Under the pieces are notes generated by a model. That model was not told the DNA's origin. It did no database searches and worked only from the letters and a program-made list of their open reading frames with translations. This document shows positions 34,801 through 41,463 of a stretch of 64,000 nucleotides of DNA, one piece after another; position 1 is the stretch's first letter; every line of letters starts with the position of its first letter. Origin of the DNA: Reyranella sp. (GTDB taxonomy: Bacteria; Pseudomonadota; Alphaproteobacteria; Reyranellales; Reyranellaceae). The stretch lies in contig JAIEOV010000018.1 of assembly GCA_019750135.1 (NCBI GenBank), positions 62,001 to 126,000 on the forward strand, given 5' to 3'. Both the position numbers and the translations under genes were made by a program.

Positions 34801-35040
34801 CTTGCGAATAGCCGATACGTGTACCTGAAGGGCGTTGTCGCCGACGATGCTGTTGGGCCAGATCCGCCCCATCAAATCCGATTTGGTAACGACGATCCCT
34901 GTCGCCTCCACGAGAGCCTGCAGGACGTCGAAGGCCCGGCCCCCTATGGGCACCGCTTCTCCATCCACACGCAACTCACGGTGCCGTAGATCAATCTCAA
35001 GCCTACGCGACCGACGCTCCGGATCGTCAGATTCGGACAA
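31825..35040 (-). CDS. Large regulator: two winged helices, ATPase, TPR tail
   Basis: A 1071-residue cytoplasmic regulator. It has two tandem OmpR/PhoB-type winged-helix domains, about residues 10-105 and 130-235. Each has the same landmarks: GGRAFDVLQALVEA or GGRAFELLAALVEG, then HVSAIRKALG or HISAIRKALG, then SGRGYRLLG in both. An NB-ARC/AAA-like ATPase follows with Walker A TGTGGIGKTALGIELA near 280, Walker B LLLVLDNCEHLID near 350 and MPLAIEFAAARAAS. The long C-terminal helical part (about 600-1071) looks like TPR-type repeats. Single-domain versions are common; two DNA-binding domains in one chain are unusual. ATP and a ligand would gate DNA binding (inferred). It is divergent from the truncated regulator at 35249. 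Confidence 0.85.
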   Translation of the reverse strand: MSESDDPERRSRRLEIDLRHRELRVDGEAVPIGGRAFDVLQALVEATGIVVTKSDLMGRIWPNSIVGDNALQVHVSAIRKALGPDRRLLKTVSGRGYRLLGDWAVRRSPDAAELDESSPAALDPPPSASHTYRSGDCEIDLAQRELWIHGASVPLGGRAFELLAALVEGANELVTRDQLIERVWPGVSVKEGAIEFHISAIRKALGAHRTIIKTISGRGYRLLGTWSRHHSAQPRSPLSLPGAVGSTNLPATKIDLVGRDASLEYLQQACSAYRLVTLTGTGGIGKTALGIELARSLLPAFDGNVWLVELASLADPNLVPLAVAEAIGLPTDRGAKSAESVARDIGGRRLLLVLDNCEHLIDAATQLAESILRLSSRAVIVATSRETLRTGGEHVYRVPPLDVPPHESVQADEILGNSAVQLFLDRAEATHMAGLRDRPNLRLIARICRHLDGMPLAIEFAAARAASLGLAQVTDGLQDRFALLTTGRRTALPRHQTLRAVLDWSYALLPDTERLLLHRLAIFSGGFSFDAACAVMLEHSRADVADGIASLVDKSVVNLEQANSGGRWRLLETVRSYALDKLASAGDHAATTRRHAEYFRDFFATFDPNANKDDASSDLASFTREVDNLRAALTWAFSASGDPSLGGRLAAAAVNFWLATSLLDECRNWTGKALANMGDTADREHEMVLRNALGQSLMFTEGMTSATLANLTRALSLAEAIGNIEHQKRAVHGLWQISLRSVDLRKALQLSRRYAAFARSDTDLAATRTANLMVGMSLTYLAEYVEASRLLEHATHDHPVAQRQGEMASLGLDGLTSAFGHLSTCLLARGLVDASIRAAERSIEEAQQIGQPVTLCLAMTRPAGLLFPEVGAFVTAERYIAAILELADRHALHTFRALAACANGRVLFMRGDPASGAAALRSGLVQMEATGYRSLQTIFRGYFAEALTAAGNADEGLAEAEAALRFAEQTEYMRFVPELLCIHGRVIAQSQPDNPKAEQILQRAIVMSQRQGALYWELRAALALAERWQKQERRAEAHALLAPIYRQFSDGFATPILVRANALLQANRVGQ

Positions 35041-35248
35041 AATGACCCCAAACTCAGGAATTCTAAGATTTTTTCAGACTTCCTGCGCAGCGGTCAACTT
35101 GAACGTCACGGACCTGTAGCTACGGCGAGTGCGTGGCGGCCCGGTCTGCACGCGATCCGACTATTCAGGAAATCCCAGAAACGCGAAAGGACCTCACGCC
35201 CTGCAGCCCATATGATCCGCACACAAACAAGTAAGCGCGAGTTGAGCC

Positions 35249-35938
35249 ATGAGTGTTCGTTCTGGTTCACGGATACGCTATGCGGAAGAACCTCCACTTG
35301 TTACGGCTGTGGACGCCCAAGTGGCTGCTGAGTGGGCGCCCATAGGGGCTTCCTCTGACATCCGTAGGAGAGAGTCGAGGTTCAACGAACCCGACCGGAC
35401 ATTCTTGTTCGGCCCGTTCCGGCTGATCCTCGCGCGACAGCTTCTCTTGCGCGATGGCGCACCGATTCGCCTCGGATCACGTGCCCTGACCATCCTCGCG
35501 GCGCTGGTTGAACGCCGGGGAGAACTGGTCACCAAGGAGGAACTGATGGCGATAGCCTGGCCGAGGTTGTTCGTTCATGAGAGCAATCTCAAGGTCAACA
35601 TGGCCAATCTCCGGCGCTCTCTTGGCGATGCGCAAAAGGAACCGATCTACGTTGCCACGGTCTACGGCCGTGGCTACCAGTTCGTGGCATCGGTTGCGAT
35701 CGAGGCGTTGCGGAACACTGAACGAATTGACGAGCGGGAAGGTGCGAAGCCCTGTCCACCTCTTACCGCACTAGAGAACGTTGGCCGAGACGAAGAGATT
35801 GCAGGAATGGTCGCCGCGTTGCGAAAGCAGCAGTTCACCTGCTTCTATCGATACGCCTCGGCCTCGCCGCCCGAATTGAATTTACCGGGCTTAACGGAAC
35901 GTAACGACCGTCGAGGAGAGGAACAGCATAGGACTTGA
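35249..35938 (+). CDS. Winged-helix regulator truncated before its ATPase
   Basis: A 229-residue protein with one OmpR-type winged helix (about residues 50-150: LFGPFRLILARQLLLRDG, RALTILAALVERRGELVTKE, VYGRGYQFVASV). Then comes the linker PLTALENVGRDEEIAGMVAALRKQQF, which in full-length relatives leads straight into the Walker A loop. Here it instead runs into 30 residues of unrelated, charged sequence and stops. It is therefore probably a decayed or trimmed copy of a regulator like its 1071-residue neighbour, though the DNA-binding part is intact and could work alone. Start ATG 35249; upstream 35041-35248 is the shared divergent promoter region. Confidence 0.7.
   Translation: MSVRSGSRIRYAEEPPLVTAVDAQVAAEWAPIGASSDIRRRESRFNEPDRTFLFGPFRLILARQLLLRDGAPIRLGSRALTILAALVERRGELVTKEELMAIAWPRLFVHESNLKVNMANLRRSLGDAQKEPIYVATVYGRGYQFVASVAIEALRNTERIDEREGAKPCPPLTALENVGRDEEIAGMVAALRKQQFTCFYRYASASPPELNLPGLTERNDRRGEEQHRT
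35880..35895 (+). promoter_or_regulatory. Candidate operator, copy 1 (ATTTACC..CTTAAC)
   Basis: ATTTACCGGGCTTAAC, 14 of 16 bases identical to the copy at 38856. TTTAC and TTAAC are exactly 10 bases apart, with a further GTAAC at 35901, again 10 bases on. It lies about 75 bases upstream of the alpha/beta hydrolase start, inside the tail of the truncated regulator. Confidence 0.5.
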
Positions 35939-35969
35939 TCCCGTCGAAACAAGCTCGATGGAGGTCATG

Positions 35970-36950
35970 ATGAATCGACTCCTTCTTTCCTTGGCACTTG
36001 CCGCCGTCTGCGTGCCGCAGGTTCCTCAGGTCTTCGCTGCGCCGACGGAGAAGGCGGCGGCGGCAAGGCCCCAGGCGTCGGTCGCCACGTTCTATCGCTC
36101 GGCGACGGTCGACGGCGTCAGGATGTTCTACCGCGAAGCCGGACCGGTCGACGGACCCGTCGTGCTGCTCCTGCATGGATTCCCGACATCGTCGCACATG
36201 TTCCGGAACCTGATGCCGCTGCTGGCCGACAAGTATCGCGCCATCGCGCCGGATTATCCGGGTTTCGGCCAAAGCGATGCGCCCGACCACAAGCAGTTCG
36301 TTTACAGCTTCGGCCACTACGCCGACATGGTGGATGCGCTCCTCGGCCAGATCGGCGCCAGGCGCTACGCCATGTACGTAATGGACTACGGCGCACCGGT
36401 CGGATATCGGCTGGCCCTCAAGCATCCCGAGCGGGTCAGCGCCCTCATCGTCCAGAACGGCAACGCCTATCAAGAGGGGCTGAAGGAGGCCTGGGACCCG
36501 ATCAAAGCATATTGGTCCAGCGGATCGGACAAGGACCGCGAGGCGCTGTCAGGCCTGGTCAAGCTCGAGACGACCAAGTTCCTGTACACCGATGGCGCTC
36601 GCGACGTGTCGCGCATCAACCCGGACAATTGGACTCTTGATCAGGCGCTCCTCGATCGGCCGGGGAACAAGGACATCCAGCTCGATCTGCTCTACGACCA
36701 TCGCACCAACGTGCCTCTCTATCCGCAATTCCAGCAGTTCTTCCGCGACCGCAATCCGCCGACGCTGATCGTATGGGGCAAGAACGACAAGGTCTTCTCA
36801 GAAGCAGGAGCGCACGCCTATCGGCGTGACCTGCCGGAGGCCGAGTTCCACATGCTCGATACCGGCCATTTCGCCCTGGAGGACAAGCTCGACGAGATGG
36901 CGCCGCTGATCCGCGATTTCCTCGATCGAAAAGCGGGACCGGCACCCTGA
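35970..36950 (+). CDS. Exported alpha/beta hydrolase (haloalkane dehalogenase/epoxide hydrolase-like)
   Basis: A 326-residue alpha/beta-fold hydrolase with a signal peptide (MNRLLLSLALAAVCV, ending near FAAP). The oxyanion region is LLLHGFPTSSHMFRNL. The nucleophile elbow is MYVMDYGAPVGYRLA, where Asp takes the place of Ser, as in haloalkane dehalogenases and epoxide hydrolases. The acid is near IVWGKNDKVFS and the His is in DTGHFALED. ATG 35970 is chosen because GGAGG lies 5 bases upstream; ATGs at 35958 and 35967 are alternatives. Periplasmic breakdown of a reactive small molecule is inferred. A putative operator lies upstream. Confidence 0.83.
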   Translation: MNRLLLSLALAAVCVPQVPQVFAAPTEKAAAARPQASVATFYRSATVDGVRMFYREAGPVDGPVVLLLHGFPTSSHMFRNLMPLLADKYRAIAPDYPGFGQSDAPDHKQFVYSFGHYADMVDALLGQIGARRYAMYVMDYGAPVGYRLALKHPERVSALIVQNGNAYQEGLKEAWDPIKAYWSSGSDKDREALSGLVKLETTKFLYTDGARDVSRINPDNWTLDQALLDRPGNKDIQLDLLYDHRTNVPLYPQFQQFFRDRNPPTLIVWGKNDKVFSEAGAHAYRRDLPEAEFHMLDTGHFALEDKLDEMAPLIRDFLDRKAGPAP

Positions 36951-36961
36951 CGATGCGCCGG

Positions 36962-37939
36962 TCAACCTTTCACGAAAGCCAGCAGGTCCGGATTGACGAT
37001 ATCTGGATGGGTCGTGCACATGCCGTGCGGCAGCCCAGGATAGACCTTCAGGCTCGCGTCGCGTACGAGCTTGACGGCGATTGAGGAATTCGCGGCTGGT
37101 ACGATCTGGTCGTCGCCGGCATGGAGAATGAGTGTTGGCTGGCCGATCGACTTCAGGTCTTGAGTGAAGTCGGTCTCCGACATGGCCTTGATGCAATCGT
37201 ATTGCGACTTGATGCTGCCCATCATGGCTTGGCGCCACCAGTTCTGAACGATCGCTTCGGAGGCCTTGGCGCCGGTTCGGTTGAAGCCGAAGAAAGGACC
37301 GGCCGGGATATCCCGGTAGAACTCGGCGCGGTTACCCATCAGCGAAGCACGGAATCCGTCGAACACCTCTTTCGGCAACCCGCCGGCATTGCTCGCGCTG
37401 TGGATCATCAGCGGCGTCACGGCGCTGATCAACACCATCCTCGCGACACGACCGGGTTTCGCGCGAGCAACGTAACGCGCGACCTCGCCACCTCCGGCCG
37501 AATGGCCAATATGCACCGCGTTCCGAAGGTCGAGCGCGTCGGCCAGCGCAACCATGTCGGCAGCGTAGGTATCCATGTCGCCGCCGCCGTCGGCTTGAGC
37601 GGATCGGCCGTGGCCACGACGATCGTGGGCGATCACTCGATAGCCGTGGGAGAGGAAGAACATCATCTGGTTGTCCCAGTCGTCTGCCGAGAGAGGCCAG
37701 CCGTGATGGAACACGATCGGCTGTGCCGTCCTGGGGCCCCAGTCCTTGTAAAAGATCTCCGTCCCGTCACCCGTCCTGAAGGTCGCCATCGTCCCGACTC
37801 CGTCTGTTGTACCTGCTTCGTCGCCGGCAGGTGCCGGCGTCGACGACACTGCGCTCAAACCGGCCACGCTCATCGCTGCGAGCACCGCCCGTCGAGTGGT
37901 GCTCGCGGCCCTCGACGGGGGCTCCCTAAACCGAGGCAT
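36962..37939 (-). CDS. Alpha/beta hydrolase, non-heme chloroperoxidase-like
   Basis: A 325-residue Ser hydrolase of the chloroperoxidase/arylesterase branch with a twin-arginine-like signal (TTRRAVLAAMSVAGLSAVSS). The core begins FRTGDGTEIFYKDWGPR. The oxyanion site is HHGWPLSADDWDNQM, the nucleophile elbow GHSAGGGEVARYVA, the Asp in LHAGDDQIVP and the His in YPGLPHGMCTTH, as in cofactor-free haloperoxidases and gamma-lactone hydrolases. ATG 37939 is used; a TTG at 37957 would add six residues. It follows the DJ-1-like gene on the same strand with a gap of 27 bases (9 from the TTG), so the two are likely an operon. Confidence 0.87.
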   Translation of the reverse strand: MPRFREPPSRAASTTRRAVLAAMSVAGLSAVSSTPAPAGDEAGTTDGVGTMATFRTGDGTEIFYKDWGPRTAQPIVFHHGWPLSADDWDNQMMFFLSHGYRVIAHDRRGHGRSAQADGGGDMDTYAADMVALADALDLRNAVHIGHSAGGGEVARYVARAKPGRVARMVLISAVTPLMIHSASNAGGLPKEVFDGFRASLMGNRAEFYRDIPAGPFFGFNRTGAKASEAIVQNWWRQAMMGSIKSQYDCIKAMSETDFTQDLKSIGQPTLILHAGDDQIVPAANSSIAVKLVRDASLKVYPGLPHGMCTTHPDIVNPDLLAFVKG

Positions 37940-37966
37940 TGCCGTGACCCGCTTCAACGATCGGCG

Positions 37967-38734
37967 TCATTGGGCGGCGATGGCCAGATCCGGCCCTTTA
38001 TTGTCGCGAAGGCCATCGAATGCCTTCAGGGCTCTTTCCGCCGCGCTGCGCGCGCTGGCTGGATTGGCTCCAGTGATCAGGCGTCCCACGGTGATCGAAT
38101 AGTCGTCGAACGGATGCATGGGAGAGCTGTAGTCCGCTCCGGCCTTGGTGACCGCGTCAACGACAGGAGGCACTTTGTCCGCCTTCAGTTTGTCCCACAC
38201 CTTCAGGACGATTTCGCCCTCAATGGTGAATCCGGTAACGGACTTGCCCGCGATGATCGACTTGCCGGTCTTGGCGTCGATCACGCCGGGGAGAAGCACC
38301 GGCCCGTGGCACACGGCCGTGACGATGCCGCCACGATCCCAGACGTCGGCTGCAATGCTTTGAAGCCCGCGGGCCGTCGGATAGTCGTAGAGAGCGGCAT
38401 GGCCGGCGGACGCGAAGAACAACCCGTACTCGTCCGTCTTCAGATCAGCGGCCTTCTTCAATTGCGTGTTCAGCTTCACGTTGAACGGGTGTTTGGGGTT
38501 CCCGAACACGGCTTTGTCGTCGCCGGCCAGGAATTGGCTCGTGAGCGAGAGGTCGTCCAAGCCGTAGGTACCCGTCTCCGTGGCAAGATCCACGTCGAAG
38601 CCCGCCTGCGTCAGCACTTCGAAAGGGTGCAGCGCCTCGGTGAAGAAGAGGCCTGTTTTCGTGCCGTCGGGGTAGATGACGCCGTTATAGCTGGTGATTG
38701 AGATCAGCGCTTTGCGTTGCAGATCCTCTGCCAT
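37967..38734 (-). CDS. DJ-1/PfpI-family protein (Hsp31-like)
   Basis: A 255-residue class I glutamine-amidotransferase-like protein of the DJ-1/PfpI superfamily. The nucleophile elbow is GGIVTAVCHGPVLLPG with Cys near residue 138. LFFASAGHAALYDYP supplies the conserved Gly and Asp/Tyr region, and GLFFTEALHPFEVLTQAG is typical of the Hsp31/YDR533C branch. Members are glyoxalase III enzymes or protein deglycases and act against reactive aldehydes. It is first in a two-gene unit with the chloroperoxidase-like gene. Its upstream region carries two copies of a candidate operator. Confidence 0.87.
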   Translation of the reverse strand: MAEDLQRKALISITSYNGVIYPDGTKTGLFFTEALHPFEVLTQAGFDVDLATETGTYGLDDLSLTSQFLAGDDKAVFGNPKHPFNVKLNTQLKKAADLKTDEYGLFFASAGHAALYDYPTARGLQSIAADVWDRGGIVTAVCHGPVLLPGVIDAKTGKSIIAGKSVTGFTIEGEIVLKVWDKLKADKVPPVVDAVTKAGADYSSPMHPFDDYSITVGRLITGANPASARSAAERALKAFDGLRDNKGPDLAIAAQ

Positions 38735-38801
38735 GATTCACTCCTCATGTGACCGTCGGGCTTTGTTCGCGAACGATAAGCGAGCGACGTTTCCATGAGG
38801 A

Positions 38802-38817
38802 GTTAAGCGAGGTGAAT
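38802..38817 (-). promoter_or_regulatory. Candidate operator, copy 2 (inverted)
   Basis: GTTAAGCGAGGTGAAT, the reverse complement of ATTCACCTCGCTTAAC, with 15 of 16 bases matching the copy at 38856. It points toward the DJ-1-like gene on the minus strand, whose start is 68 bases away. A weaker GATAAGCGAGCGA lies at 38775. Confidence 0.55.
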
Positions 38818-38855
38818 CCTGCGTTCGCGCCGCAGCACCTGGATGCCCACCGGAT

Positions 38856-38871
38856 ATTTACCTCGCTTAAC
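38856..38871 (+). promoter_or_regulatory. Candidate operator, copy 3
   Basis: ATTTACCTCGCTTAAC, pointing toward the GFA gene 77 bases downstream. With copy 2 it forms an inverted pair, 12 bases perfectly complementary, with 46 bases between, in the divergent promoter region of the DJ-1-like and GFA genes. Confidence 0.55.
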
Positions 38872-38947
38872 CTGCAACCTCGCTATGCCGCTGCTAGCTT
38901 TGCGTTCATCGACGGGAGCCTGTGCGCGTGCGGAAGGGAAACGTCTC

Positions 38948-39361
38948 ATGGCAAGGAAATACACGGGCCGGTGCGCCTGCGGTGCGGTGACATTCGAGTT
39001 CGACAAAGACCCGGAGTTCATCGCGAATTGTCATTGCCTCGACTGCAAGAAAGCATCCGGCGGTGAAGTGGCGACATTCTTCGGCGTGTCGGAGGAAGAT
39101 TTCCGCCTGATCACCGGCGTCCCCACGGCGTTTCACTACACTGCCGATTCGGGCAAAGGCCTCGACAGGAATTTCTGTCCGACATGCGGCGCGCGTCTTT
39201 TCACCAACAATCTCGAAACGTTCCCTGGCCTCGTCTTTGTCCAGTTGGGAAGCCTCGATCGGCCAGAACTGATCGCCCCGAAGCTCGAAATGTTCACCAA
39301 GCGCCGGCTCAAGTGGAACAGGCCGCTGGATCTCCCGCAGTTCGAGAACATGCCCAGCTGA
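38948..39361 (+). CDS. GFA family protein (glutathione-dependent formaldehyde-activating enzyme-like)
   Basis: A 137-residue zinc protein of the GFA family. The metal-binding cysteines are visible in order: GRCACGAVTF, CHCLDCKKASGG and FCPTCGARLF, giving the CxC, CxxC and CxxC pattern that holds two zinc ions. The prototype Gfa was proposed to speed formation of S-hydroxymethyl-glutathione; most family members are untested. The ATG at 38948 follows an AAGGGAAA ribosome-binding site. The VOC gene follows after 10 bases, so they are likely co-transcribed. Confidence 0.87.
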   Translation: MARKYTGRCACGAVTFEFDKDPEFIANCHCLDCKKASGGEVATFFGVSEEDFRLITGVPTAFHYTADSGKGLDRNFCPTCGARLFTNNLETFPGLVFVQLGSLDRPELIAPKLEMFTKRRLKWNRPLDLPQFENMPS

Positions 39362-39371
39362 GGAGGTCGTC

Positions 39372-40091
39372 ATGGCAGACCGCGACAAGGCAGCACTCGG
39401 CGCCCGGCTCCAGGGCGTGCAGCACTTCGGTGTCACCGTCCAGAACATGGATCGCGCCTTCGAGTTCTACACCGAGGTGCTGGGCGGCAACGAGGTGATG
39501 CGCGACGGCGATTTTCAGGGCGCGCCGATCCACAATACGCTGATGGCCGACCAGGAGATCGTCGCTCGCGAGCGGAAGGTCAATCCGCGAACCATCGGCG
39601 TGCCTGACCTGAAGGGTGGCGAGCAACGGCTCGATGTCCGTTTCGTGCAGTTCGACAATGTCGTGATCGAGCTCCTGCAATATCGCGACGCCCAGCAACC
39701 GATGGGCAGTGGAGACAGCTGGGCGGAGCCGCGAGACCATATGAGCCCCGCCTATCCGCGCTCGATGCACATCTGCTTCTACATTCGCGACGATGTCGAC
39801 TTCAACAAGTTCATCCACGACCTCGAGGCCGAAGCGGCGCGCCGAGGCATGGTGCAGGTGAAAGCCAACCGGGTCATCACGGTGACATCGGAGCAGGAGC
39901 GTCAGGCAGCTCCGCTCGATTCCAACACCATCAAGATCACGGAGGGAAAATCGAACGGCTGGTCGTTGATCTATTGCAAGGGACCTGAGGGCGAGCAGCT
40001 CGAGTTCGTTCAGGTCCTTGGGCCCGTGAAGAAGACCTTCCAGGAAGCGCTGGGAGCCCGCGACCGCGCCACGTCGGCGACCAAGGGCTGA
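39372..40091 (+). CDS. VOC-family (glyoxalase-fold) protein
   Basis: A 239-residue vicinal-oxygen-chelate protein. It starts with the VOC strand LQGVQHFGVTVQNMDRAFEF and then YTEVLGGNEVM, which gives a first metal-binding His. A second half starts at SMHICFYIRDDVDFNKFIHD, with the acidic ligand near EGEQLEFVQVLGP. The long insertion after the first module is not typical of glyoxalase I. Detoxification or ring-cleavage are the usual roles; the aldehyde-handling neighbours favour detoxification. The last base of its stop overlaps the ATG of a short monooxygenase fragment. Confidence 0.83.
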   Translation: MADRDKAALGARLQGVQHFGVTVQNMDRAFEFYTEVLGGNEVMRDGDFQGAPIHNTLMADQEIVARERKVNPRTIGVPDLKGGEQRLDVRFVQFDNVVIELLQYRDAQQPMGSGDSWAEPRDHMSPAYPRSMHICFYIRDDVDFNKFIHDLEAEAARRGMVQVKANRVITVTSEQERQAAPLDSNTIKITEGKSNGWSLIYCKGPEGEQLEFVQVLGPVKKTFQEALGARDRATSATKG

Positions 40092-40225
40092 TGAGATGCG
40101 CGCAGAAAAAGGTCTCTTTCCTCCAGGAAGACCGCGAGGCGCGAGGGCATTTCATCTTCCACGAGATCTTCGCCGGTCAGGCCGATTTCGAAGCTCACAA
40201 TGCAATGCCCTACGTAAAAGCCTAA
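40091..40225 (+). pseudogene. Fragment of antibiotic-biosynthesis-monooxygenase (ABM) gene
   Basis: A 44-codon frame that overlaps the VOC stop in TGATG. Residues from about 19 on (GHFIFHEIFAGQADFEAHNA then MPYVKA) match the middle-to-end part of ABM-domain quinol monooxygenases, where F.F.E.Y....A...H..TP.... is conserved. The N-terminal strand and the C-terminal helix are missing and the frame stops right after the match, so this is most likely a remnant. Translation coupled to the VOC gene would still allow a short peptide. Confidence 0.5.
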
Positions 40226-40278
40226 TCCTCAACGGCCCCAGCAGCTGAGCCTGCAGGGCAGGTCGCGCGAGAGACCGC

Positions 40279-40482
40279 ATGGCGTTCACCGAGGTCGACC
40301 TGTTTGGCGTCTATGTGGCGCCGATATCGCTGATGATGCTGGCGGCGTGGCTGGTCACGGCGGCCCTGCGCTCCACATTGGGGCACTTCGGCCTGTTGCG
40401 CTTCATCTGGCACCCGGCGCTGTTCCTGTTCAGCGTGTACATCATCGTGCTTGCCTGCATAACCCTTGTGAAAGCCCGGTGA
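40279..40482 (+). CDS. aaeX: DUF1656 protein, AaeX-like
   Basis: A 67-residue membrane protein with two helices: VAPISLMMLAAWLVTAALRS (about residues 13-32) and HPALFLFSVYIIVLACITLV (about 45-64). It starts with FTEVDLFGVYV, matching DUF1656/AaeX. AaeX precedes AaeA and AaeB in hydroxybenzoate efflux operons. The HlyD-type gene follows with one base between, but the FUSC gene is 5.8 kb away. The role of AaeX itself is unknown. Confidence 0.83.
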   Translation: MAFTEVDLFGVYVAPISLMMLAAWLVTAALRSTLGHFGLLRFIWHPALFLFSVYIIVLACITLVKAR

Positions 40483-40483
40483 G

Positions 40484-41422
40484 ATGACGACAGGCACCCG
40501 TGCGGCGAACGTCAGGCGACTTGTTCTGAAGATCGTTCCCGTGGTGGTGACGCTTGGCGCCGTGGCGGCCGCTGTGCCGTCCGCCCGCAAGACATGGGAT
40601 CTCTATATGGCGATGCCCTGGACAAGGGACGGGGCCGTGCGCACCTATGTGGTGACGCTGGCGCCGGAAGTCGCCGGGCGAATCGTCGAGTTGCCCATCG
40701 CGGACAATATGCTGGTGCGCAAGGACCAGCTGCTGATGGTCATCGACCCTACGGACTATGCGATTGCCGTCAAGCTGGCCGAGGCTGCGGCAGACCGGGA
40801 GCGCGCGAACGCCGACAATCTGGAAGTCGAAGCGCAACGGCGGCAACGGCTCAGCCGGCTGGCGACTTCAGTGGAAGAGCAGCAGACCTATGCCAGCAAG
40901 GCCATCGGCGCTCAGGCAGCCTATCGTCAGGCCTCGGCCAACCTCGAACAGGCCCGGGTGAACCTGAAGCGCACCCACATCTATTCGCCCGTCAATGGCT
41001 ACGTCACCAATCTTCTGGCGCGGACCGGAGACTATGCCAGCATCGGACGCAACTTGGTTTCGATCGTCGATGTCGATTCGTTCTGGATCGATGCCTATTT
41101 CGAGGAAACCAGCCTCCAGGCGATCGCGGACGGCGCGCCGGCGCGCGTCAAGCTGATGGGTTACGCCGAGGAAATCCGAGGACACGTCGGCGGTGTGGCG
41201 CGAGGCATCGACGTGGCCAATGCCCGTGCCGGCCAAAGAGGGCTCGCCTCGGTCAATCCCATATTCACCTGGGTGCGCCTTGCCCAGCGCGTGCCCGTAC
41301 GCGTGGAGATCGACCACGTTCCTGCCGGGATCCGGTTGGTCCAGGGGATGACAGCGACCGTCGAAGTGCTGCCGCCCGAGGCCTCGAAGGATTTACCTCG
41401 ATTAACTCGGAAACAGCAGTGA
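40484..41422 (+). CDS. aaeA: HlyD-family efflux adaptor, AaeA-like
   Basis: A 312-residue periplasmic membrane-fusion protein. One N-terminal membrane helix (LKIVPVVVTLGAVAAAVPSA) is followed by the lipoyl/barrel half AMPWTRDGAVRTYVVTLAPE and VAGRIVELPIADNMLVRKDQ. A helical hairpin comes next (about 95-160), then HIYSPVNGYVTNLLARTGDY and FWIDAYFEETSLQAI. This is the EmrA/AaeA layout for aromatic acid and drug efflux. It sits one base after the AaeX-like gene. The last 30 bases contain a candidate operator (41391). The membrane partner is probably the FUSC protein at 46253. Confidence 0.87.
   Translation: MTTGTRAANVRRLVLKIVPVVVTLGAVAAAVPSARKTWDLYMAMPWTRDGAVRTYVVTLAPEVAGRIVELPIADNMLVRKDQLLMVIDPTDYAIAVKLAEAAADRERANADNLEVEAQRRQRLSRLATSVEEQQTYASKAIGAQAAYRQASANLEQARVNLKRTHIYSPVNGYVTNLLARTGDYASIGRNLVSIVDVDSFWIDAYFEETSLQAIADGAPARVKLMGYAEEIRGHVGGVARGIDVANARAGQRGLASVNPIFTWVRLAQRVPVRVEIDHVPAGIRLVQGMTATVEVLPPEASKDLPRLTRKQQ
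41391..41406 (+). promoter_or_regulatory. Candidate operator, copy 4
   Basis: ATTTACCTCGATTAAC, 15 of 16 bases as at 38856, with TTTAC and TTAAC 10 bases apart. It lies in the end of the aaeA-like gene, 58 bases upstream of the YdeP-like start, where an internal promoter for ydeP-cydAB would sit. Confidence 0.5.
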
Positions 41423-41463
41423 ACCGATCCACTCTCGGGTCGGGCCCGGCCGAGGAGCAGATT

